Source: Dichotomocladium elegans (taxonomy: Eukaryota > Mucoromycota > Mucoromycetes > Mucorales > Lichtheimiaceae). Taken from it: a DNA stretch of 64,000 bases. Position 1 is the first letter of the stretch; each line of letters starts with the position of its first letter. The notes below the pieces were generated by a model. It was not told where the DNA came from, did no database searches, and saw only the letters and a list, made by a program, of their open reading frames with translations. Position numbers and translations under genes: made by a program. Location of the stretch: the NCBI GenBank assembly GCA_025716815.1, contig JAIXMN010000003.1, forward strand, positions 1,674,001 through 1,738,000, in the 5' to 3' direction. Shown in pieces: positions 56,139-64,000 of this stretch.

Positions 56139-57178
56139 TCAGGTCCTCGTTGATAGAAAGCCATTTCTGTATTATAAACACGTGCTTTGTTGATGCCCTC
56201 TCTCCTGTGTGTTTTACAGATAGATACCTTTTGAAATCCTACTTGCCAAATCCATAGTACACAACCACGACCACCGCTGCCGCCTCCACCTTCTTTTATA
56301 TCTCCCCTGAGCGGTTTCTCTAGCGTGCATATAGCATACTTTATACATACACTATTCCCCCGAATGTCGCATGCTACCTAAATTCAGACGTCCCATTAAA
56401 AGAGTTTACCTATGAAGATACGCCAACGTTGATGACCATGAATATCCCAGGTGACTGAGGTTATGATACTGATGAGGAAATGTACGTATTTGTCTTCGGT
56501 TTGCCATAGTCCCACGCAGAACGCATGGGCAGTCTATCTTTGAATGGTAAAACTCTGAACTTGCCGCTGCGCGTATATCCCCCTCTTCCAAGCGAAACGA
56601 TGCTGGGAACATACGGCTGCCCAGCACAGGAACGGGCACCGCGATATAGACAAGGATGCCTTTTGCTCACGTATTCTCAATAAGTGCATTTGAGGGTTGC
56701 GTGAATGAGGATCTCTTCGGTACCCCATAAGGGAACCGTTGCTTCAGAGATTGAAAGGACTTTAAACGTATCCAAAATGTGCTCCATCGGCTTACAAAGG
56801 AGCCAATGCAGTTTTATCGTTGAAAAGATGGATAGAATGTCCTGCACCATCTTGAGTTTAGAAGAATGTGGTTGTCCGAGAAATACGCTTTTCGTACCGG
56901 TTATCGCCGGGACTACCCTGGGTCACTAACCGGCTTTCCCCAATCCATGGATGGCCGAAATCCCCCTTTTCCCTGTTGATACAACAATTTTATAGTCTTG
57001 GCAACAATCTGCCCAGAACGTCATGCAGCGCAGCCAGTTTTAAACACCGGGTACTACTGAACAAATGAGGAATGGTCTCTTTTCCTTCTGAAACACCCTT
57101 TTTTAAAATAAGCCAAACGGCAACAATACACATACATTACATAGGTCCATCCACACATACCCATACATACATATACAA
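56139..57178. other. Intergenic region
   Basis: No gene I can support; ORFs on both strands at 56400-57070 are short and uncharacteristic. CATACATA-type repeats (57123-57175) lie just upstream of the syntaxin start. Confidence 0.45.
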
Positions 57179-58403
57179 ATGTCTTTCAATGACCTAGAAC
57201 AGGGATTGGGTGCGAGGAATGCAGGAAACATTAACAGCAACCGAAACACATCGCCTTTCACTGCAGGTAATAATTAAAATGGCTACATGAATGGTTCTTG
57301 GCGAAGAGTTCCTTGCTTGTCATTGACAACCGTACAAAAGATGACGACGATCGCGAGTACAAGGCGCTCACGCAACGCGTGGCCCAACAAGTATTTCATA
57401 TCAACGGCAACATTACGAGCATTGAGCGACTCGTTGGATTTCTGGGTGGGCCAAAGGATACCCCCGATACCCGGAACAAATTGTAGGTGTCCTGATATAC
57501 AAATATCTCCCACACAAAAAAAAAAAAGAATTCACATCCTCACCTTACCTCTTCTTTTTTTTTTTGTTGACAAGGCATGAAGTGACTGAGTCTACGCGCG
57601 AATTGATCAAGGATTCTACCAATGATATCAAAAGTCTCGCTCAGTTTCAAACGAACGACCAGAGAAAAGCGGTATGAAGCAAGTGTTCGTTTTGGGTACT
57701 CGTTTACTAATACGTCTTTGATCAGCGGCAACGGAAAATCGAGCAGCAGAAGCTCTCCAAGGACTTTCAAAAGGTCCTTGGTGACTTCCAGAGAGTGCAA
57801 CGAACGTCGGCCAGCAAACAGCGGGAGTATGTTGATAAAGCCAAGGCAAACGCAGCGGCGCTCCAGCTACAGCATGCAGAGTAAGATATATCCTCATAAT
57901 ATTCCGCACAAGTTGCCAAGAAAATTATGTACACTGACCTTCTCTCCTCAAAGGGTCGAGGAAGAGCAATCAGAGACGCCCTCGGCAGTGTTCGATGACT
58001 CACAGCGGCGATTGCAGCTTCAGGCACTAGACAACGAGATCGAGTACAATGAGATCCTGATTACTGAGCGGGAAGGCGAGATCCAGGGGATTGAACAAGG
58101 AATTACTGAGCTCAACGAAATCTTTCGGGATCTCGGAATGCTTGTGAACGAGCAAGAGAGTGGGATTCGTAAGTACAGCGATTATTATCTCTACTTCGGC
58201 TGGAGCCAATATTTACGCACTTTATTCTAGAGAGTATCTATGGGAATGTCCTCAACATTGCACAAAACACCCGACAGGCTGCAGACGAGCTTGTCGTGGC
58301 CAACCGACATCAGAAGAAAGCCCGGAAAAATATGTGCTGTCTCTTACTCATCATTACCGTCGTCGCCTGTGTACTTGCACTTATCATTGTTGTTGCAAAG
58401 TAA
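57179..58403 (+). CDS. Endosomal Qa-SNARE syntaxin (Pep12/syntaxin-7 like)
   Basis: Tail-anchored SNARE for endosome/vacuole fusion, a plausible partner of the Rab5 pathway also in this window. MSFNDLEQGLGARNAGNINS; Habc domain with REYKALTQRVAQQVFHINGN and ELIKDSTNDIKSLAQF; linker helix KLSKDFQKVLGDFQRVQRTS; SNARE motif EYNEILITEREGEIQGIEQG then ITELNEIFRDLGMLVNEQE (the Q-type centre is in this segment), SIYGNVLNIAQNTRQAADEL; then a basic stretch (RHQKKARKN) and the C-terminal anchor MCCLLLIITVVACVLALIIV, ending VAK. About six exons. Best match by architecture is Pep12/Syn7 rather than plasma-membrane Sso1. Confidence 0.88.
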
Positions 58404-58906
58404 TAACAGGTCTCGTTTTTCATACCTCCAGTATTATTCTCCTTGTTCTATCAGCAGAAACAAATGTTAGGTCATCTCTCACTTTGTTGCAAATAATAAG
58501 GCTTCTTTGCGTCATTATTTTGCCCTCTCGCTCCTCGATCATCACATTTCTACGCCTAACCTCCCAAGCATGAGCACTGTGGCCCCCGCCCCCTATTCTG
58601 CGTTGGTAATTTCTCCATCCATCATCTCCCAATGAGGAGTGATGGGAACATTCAAGAGCACATACATACTCTGCTTGCTTTTAAGTTGACAGCAAAGAGA
58701 GGTGTGCCCAAGCTATATCTAGAAATGCGTGCACTCCAAACAAAAATCGTAGTTCGCGCCCACTCCTTTTTCCACATGACTTGTAAACATCGCCGTTGGC
58801 GATCTATTAACGGGATTCTTCATTCCATATATGTTCAAACTGTACAAGCAAGAGGGAGAGGGGTGGATTGGTATACAGAATTATTGTACAAAAATAAAGA
58901 TGGATT
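58404..58906. other. Short intergenic region between convergent genes
   Basis: An ORF at 58632-59102 (+) overlaps the 3' end of the PX gene and includes its intronic poly-A/T tract; I treat it as spurious. Confidence 0.4.
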
Positions 58907-59787
58907 TCAGGGTGCAATCCAATCCGTTACGAGCGAGCTCGAGCCCAATGTTGGATGGAGAACAACGTACTTGAAGAAATACTCGAGGTCACGGCGCCTT
59001 CGTTCCACAAAGGCAGGCGTAAATTTGCCTATTGCAAAACAAAAAAAAAAAAAAAAAATTAGAACAGAGCGATTGGGAAAACTACGATGCCATCCTGACT
59101 GACCAACTACTCTTTTGGGCGGCAGCTTGGGTATGCTTGTCTTGAGGTGCGGATAGTGCTTGAGGAGTCGATGCCGCAAGTCGACAAATTCTGAGTACCG
59201 TTTACGAATTGAAATGGCAGGAGCCTGTTTTGTTTAGCAATTCAAAAGGTTAAGTTCAGTATTATGAAAAAGACTAAACACGCCTCGCGTAAAAAAGTAT
59301 AGGTGCCACCACCTTGTCGCTAAGCACAGTGCAATTATAGCACACGTAGCTTCCGTGCCTAACCCAAATGTGACGCATTAGACCCCTCCTGTCGTCCTGC
59401 CGCTTAGAAACGAGCATGATCTATCCTTACCCGCTGCCTATCCTCAACGGCTGATCGACAATTGCATCCGTGGCAAAGGGATCATCCACCTTGCTACTAT
59501 GACTATTGCGAGGCGACAAGTCGCGCTCATTCGATCTTTGCATGAAAGCGGGATCCGCTTTTTTCCTAAAGGGGATCCAAAGATGCAGTGCCGCGGCGAG
59601 ACGGTGGTCATTTGCCTAAGGGTGTATCCAAATGAGCCGAGAAAGCGACCAACAGCGAAAATGGTATGCCTTACGTCTTGCTTGTGATAATCACCGTGGA
59701 TGAGTATGGCTGACTGATTGGATATAGGTGTATCCATTTTCATCATAGAATTGTCAGGAGATGTCGAGAAGGAGGATGACGAAGAGA

Positions 59788-59818
<31 letters not shown>

Positions 59819-60194
59819 TCGAATCAGCATTGGGGCTGCGCTAGTTTCCTGGTAGTGTGCTAATCCCACAACTGGCCATCCAGTTAAGTTTAGAACAAGA
59901 AACCCGTTCATCCGATATACCCATAGTACCTTGCAAAGCATGATGTAGCTGTGCTCGCACCTGGTCGATTACCATCGCTGTATTTTCAGCCCATATTATA
60001 TTTTGAGCGTCTTGTGGTATTGCTTCAAGCGCGTTACGAAGCTGTATGAGCCGCTGCATTCCAAGTTGAAGATCCTGGATGATAAGCTGCTGGACAGCGG
60101 CAGCACTTGCAAGCAAGGACTTTTGGCCCTGGAGAACTGATATACTCTCAGTACATTGCTTCATCAAGCTATCAATATGCGACTGAAAATCCAT
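58907..60194 (-). CDS. PX-domain protein (Ypt35-like)
   Basis: Phosphoinositide-binding protein expected on endosome or vacuole membranes. Exon 1 from 60194: MDFQSHIDSLMKQCTESISV, VQQLIIQDLQLGMQRLIQLR, a coiled coil. Then a linker with about ten serines (TSAAPMLIRSS and onward; CAG/GCT repeat at 59797-59816), a stretch with NSHSSKVDDPFATDAI, and the PX domain: LRIGSG, GSYVCYNCTVLSDK, APAISIRKRYSEFVDLRHRL, LLKHYPHLKTSIPKLPPKRV, GKFTPAFVERRRRDLEYFFK, LHPTLGSSSLVTDWIAP at the end. The RRYSEF-type and PPK lipid-binding residues are present. Junction near 59560-59680 is not resolved. The last intron has a long T-run before its acceptor. Confidence 0.75.
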
Positions 60195-63100
60195 AATAAA
60201 TAGTAATATATGTTGTGTGTAAAATGACAGGAGAAGAATAAGAGAGAGAGAGAGAGAGAGAAAGAGAATCGCGCATTCTGCTAAATGTTTGCACAGTTGG
60301 GTATATACCAAACTCCGAGTTGTTTGACTCGCATGTTAGTACGTACCCGGGGGTGATCGTAATAATGGGGAGCAAAAGGGAGACGGAGAGAGAGAGAGAG
60401 AGAGGAGCCAATGCCAAAGGCCAATCTGTGCATACGGTTGGGTGTCGATGTTAAAAAGCCACCAGCAGCTGCAGCAAACCGGTGACCATATGTAAGATAT
60501 ATGACATGGTCCTTTTTACGACAGTTCTTTCCACATAGTACTCAGCCTCGAAGACGATATAATAAGAAAGGTCGTTAAAAAAATACCTATTTGTAGCTCC
60601 ATAAAAGAATATCCAAAGGATATACATCCCTGTACCAACTATTGACAAGCTTGTCCTCAAAAACTTTCTGGCTTTGCGAGATTTTAATAAACGATAGTTT
60701 GCTACAAGCGAGCGACTCCCGACTATCTCTCCCCTTAGGCTTTTATCATGGCGGTACAACTTTATGCGAGAGAAGGAAAACTTTGGACTTGCAAGGAGAT
60801 CACCATCATCTTCCAGCCGATAACGAGAGTAGAATTTCTTAACGTGCAAAGTCTTCTGTCACATCTTCACTTTCCTTATATTGCTACCTCATCACATGTT
60901 TGTTAGGCGCGGTCCAATTTAGATCTCCTTTCATTTACGTTCAAATGCATGCGCTTCCTGCTCTTAAAGCGTCGTAACCGCTCTTCCAACAGATACACCA
61001 TCATGTTGTACAAAATAATAATGACTGCAAAGTAAAGTATTCTTTTCAGAAGAAAAAGGCGGCCACGTCGCTTGTTCCATGTAGGATTCCAAAACCCTGG
61101 CGACCACATCCTCCAAAGATACGATTATTTAGCTAATTTGGGCAATGATCGCACCATTCCCAATCTGCAGCAGACTGGAAAGTCGGGTTTATCTGGAGGT
61201 TGTGTCACATGTCCGTGAAATATGCAAAAAGGGTAACCACCTCTTCTGTTTCTTTTACCCCTCAATGCCGTATGTGCTATTATTCTGCTGGAAATCGAAC
61301 TGGAAAGGATTTTCAGCGTTACAATGAGTAGGAACATTGACAAATCTCGTTTCCGCTTCGGTAAAGCTAAGCGCGTCGGCCATTGCGAACGCTTAATCAA
61401 GTGTATGATGGTAGGAGTGACAAGTGCATTGGATCTCAAGATTGCAAAAGAGGTAACTGGAATCGGAAGGATCTCCTTTTCGCATTTATGATGGCGATCC
61501 AGCCTCCTGGATCGAACTGGATGATACAACTGTACTAGATGCCATCATTGCCGAGGCAATTAAGGCCAGAGTCCAACCCGACAAGCTCAACTAGAGGCAT
61601 TGCGATACTGCGGCTCTTGATGGATTGATATCTTCTGAGCCAGGACTGATATGCCCTGGTGGTTATAGGTGATATCTGCAAGTACTGTAAGAAGTGTTTT
61701 GCACTGATCAACAGTTCATGTGATGGTTTCTACGGCAAATTCTATGATTTATTAAGTTTGGGATGGAAACATTTTGAGGACGAAAATGAGTACAAGCTTC
61801 TTTTGCAGCCATTGCGAAGAGGGAAACTCGGCAATCTCGATCGGGTCCGTGCATGCGTTTGTTCAAATTGCTCAATCGTCACTGGATGGAACCGTGCCCG
61901 GACGCTCCAAGAATTTTTCCTCTATGGATTAAAAAGTCAAAGGAGCACCAGCAAACGACATGTTTTCTCGATTCAGTGATTTACAATGGGGGTTGGCAGA
62001 CTTTCAAACTAGTAATTAAAGTATAGACGATTCGGGCGGAAATGATCGGCTTTCCAAGAAATCAAGAAAAGTACGAAGAACGATACCTGGGCAGGTTTTG
62101 GATACTTACTCGTGGAAGGATCCCACTATAAGCCCATATATATAGCAACTATCGTGAATTATTCGAAGTGATAACAGCAGTCGGATAAGCTCCTGATCAG
62201 CGCACGAATAAGTATCACGGCTGGAAGCAAGACTGAAGAGATCATTCTCAAGCTTTCTGTAACTTCCCAGCGCAAAGCTCTCTATCCGACTGATTACATC
62301 TATGGCGCACTTGGACTATTGGATATTGATATTCCATGCTTGGAGAACCCAAACATATTCATTCAGCCCGGTAATGATTTTTATTAAAGGCGCTGACAGA
62401 TCTGCCAAGTATATGTAACGTCATTTTCCCGGTCATGACCTACTTGTATTTAGATGTACAGAGTAATGACGTTGTAATATCGATAGAGAATATATCAAAG
62501 ATGCATATTTTATTTGTATTTGACAGTATAAAAGGAATAAGGCATAGTGATATATCATCCCTTACCGAGAATTTTTGATAGATGACGTCGAGCTCGCTAT
62601 ACTTTGGCCGCAATTGGATAGAGGTGATTCAATCTAACATAGACATTTAAACAATATCTATGCAAGAAAATTCCTACGACGTATATAAGATTAATTTTCG
62701 TGATGAGATTCAGTCTTCGCCTGCGTTCAGCATAAGTACTCGTTCAGTAGCTCATTGATTTGTGAGTAACGAGAAAAATATATCGGGAAAAATGTATGGA
62801 ATATAGGGAAATCCGTATAGCAGCTGCGAATATCGAGGATCAATGGGACGAATTAAGAGAGGACAGGCATGTCAGCGGAAAACGGGGCGATGATATTTAC
62901 ATCTGATGCACGATAAAGTGGGAAAGGTTGATCGAAATACGATGGCGCTGAAAAGCAGATAATGATGAGTCTTGTTTCTATGCTTGCATTAGTTGAACCA
63001 GTCGAGAGGTATTTAACTGCAAGCGCTGGATGAAACTGAAGAAGCCGTTCGAAAATAGGCTTGAACAGCAAACCAATTGCTTGCTATCGTCAATATTATC

Positions 63101-64000
63101 GGTTAACATACTTCTATTAAAGTCATCAAAATAGGTACCCTTAAATTGAAATGTATGACATTGACACATTTGATGCATCTGCCCATTTAAGAAGGAGAAA
63201 ACAGTGCATGTGGTGTGTTAGCGCTATGGAGGAAGAAAGTGCCGACCTACATACGGTGTCCTTCAGCAGACTATCTGCTTATGGACATTTTGAAGGCAGT
63301 ATGAGCCCAGACCTTCATATAAAACGGTAGCTTAGAATGAGAAGGTCTTCATCCATCCCGGGTTTTATTGCTTCACCATCTACATCCAGAGAAATTATAC
63401 ATAAAACAGTTAAAAAAGCAAAATGATTAGGCAGTATATATATGATGACGCATATCTTGTACATCGCTTCCGGTGGCGAAGAACTACGAACGCGGTTCTT
63501 AGGTATTTCGAAATATCCCTTCTTCTTCATTCCCCTTTTTGGTTTTTCTCACCACCATAGTCATTAAAGATTAACCCGTCCTACTTGATATGGACCCTTC
63601 AGAATGCAGGGAATTCCATATTATTGTCCACTTATTCTATCCCTTTGAGCATGTCTTTACCATCTTTGGTATAGTTATCCCCTTCGTTTCTAGTATTAAT
63701 AGGACTGAGAAAGCTAACTTACACGTATTCTGGGTTCATGTAGTTATAAGTCAAAGCATATAGGGTTTCATTGACACTGCCCTGCGGACTAATGTATTCT
63801 TGTTTGTATGCCATATCTCTGCTTTTATTTACGCGTTTATATGACGTCTATCTATCATGAAGGCATCAACACTTTCTCAGCCGAAAACGTTCCGATGGAT
63901 GAGGCATTGCGTCAAGAATTACTTGGATGAGGAAGCAGCCAGACGAGTAAGGCAAATGCCAACTTATTGATTGCTGCATATAGGTTTTAGATCCCGCTGC
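60195..64000. other. Gene-poor terminal region, decayed sequence
   Basis: A minus-strand pair of ORFs (60451-60849 and 60903-61109) could form a small membrane protein (WNKRRGRLFLLKRILYFAVI, YNMMVYLLEERLRRFK; then SLSIVGTGMYILWIFFYGAT), but the join is not clear. At 61490-61980 on the plus strand, DDTTVLDAIIAEAIKARVQP and ICKYCKKCFALINSS, VCSNCSIVTGW look like broken pieces of a Cys-containing protein, perhaps transposon-derived. 62.0-64.0 kb shows only AT-rich sequence with no gene I can support; GA repeats lie at 60242-60262 and 60386-60403. Confidence 0.4.

Noticed and set aside
58632..59102. Plus-strand ORF of 156 codons
   Set aside because: Overlaps the PX-domain exon and its intronic poly-T run on the other strand, where conservation is clear.
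1..64000. tRNA and rRNA genes
   Set aside because: Scanned for B-box-like GGTTCGAATCC patterns and rRNA motifs; nothing convincing found. A covariance search could still reveal one.

Overview
The window is nuclear DNA of a filamentous fungus. The genes carry many short introns (mostly 50-150 bp) on both strands with small intergenic gaps. The gene set (Qa-SNARE, Rab5, APSES-ankyrin factor, Rei1, Rpf1, dynein intermediate chain) and the transposon families (Fanzor, PIF/Harbinger, mariner/IS630-like) fit an early-diverging filamentous fungus, most likely Mucoromycota. That assignment is inferred from gene style and family resemblance, not from a search.

Layout. 0.1-0.9 kb: RPS18 (-). 1.0-3.8 kb: Fanzor transposon copy 1. 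4.1-6.6 kb: Ybp/glomulin-like protein. 7.5-8.7 kb: Psr1/SCP-type phosphatase. 8.9-9.8 kb: ARL2 (-). 9.9-11.3 kb: decayed sequence with a mariner relic. 11.3-12.1 kb: C2H2 protein. 12.8-14.1 kb: mitochondrial MRPL45/Mba1-like protein. 14.2-16.0 kb: F-box protein (-). 16.3-17.8 kb: zinc alcohol dehydrogenase. 18.1-18.7 kb: small membrane protein. 18.9-19.7 kb: RPL26. 20.0-22.5 kb: dynein intermediate chain. 22.8-24.9 kb: anillin-like protein (-). 25.0-27.9 kb: GPI13/PIG-O (-). 28.3-29.8 kb: organellar methionine aminopeptidase. 29.8-31.0 kb: RPF1 (-). 31.2-33.8 kb: broken PIF/Harbinger element. 34.1-35.15 kb: a third, older Fanzor relic. 35.9-37.2 kb: unknown membrane protein. 37.3-38.8 kb: TFB1M/KsgA-type rRNA dimethylase. 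38.8-40.9 kb: decayed HARBI1-like sequence. 40.9-41.9 kb: four-helix membrane protein. 42.6-44.3 kb: branched-chain aminotransferase. 44.6-46.3 kb: mariner/IS630-like relic. 46.3-49.1 kb: Fanzor copy 2. 49.3-50.9 kb: REI1. 51.5-52.6 kb: Rab5 (-). 54.0-56.1 kb: MBP1-like APSES factor. 57.2-58.4 kb: syntaxin. 58.9-60.2 kb: PX protein (-). 60.2-64.0 kb: gene-poor, decayed sequence.

Main discovery. The window holds three loci of Fanzor, the eukaryotic relative of TnpB and an RNA-guided nuclease family. Two are near-identical copies of one ~2.8 kb element, each with a different set of lesions. Both share a pair of conserved 3' hairpins downstream of RuvC-III, just inside a sharp common right end, which is the expected place for the guide RNA scaffold. 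The third is a diverged subfamily relic that has lost its RuvC-III aspartate. Copy 1 lies just upstream of RPS18 and copy 2 just upstream of REI1.

The host genes are mostly conserved housekeeping functions: cytosolic ribosome assembly (RPS18, RPL26, RPF1, REI1), mitochondrial translation (MRPL45-like, TFB1M, MetAP), vesicle traffic (Rab5, syntaxin, PX, ARL2) and cytokinesis/cytoskeleton (dynein chain, anillin-like). Splice sites were assigned by eye from reading frame and family conservation, so boundaries are approximate where noted.
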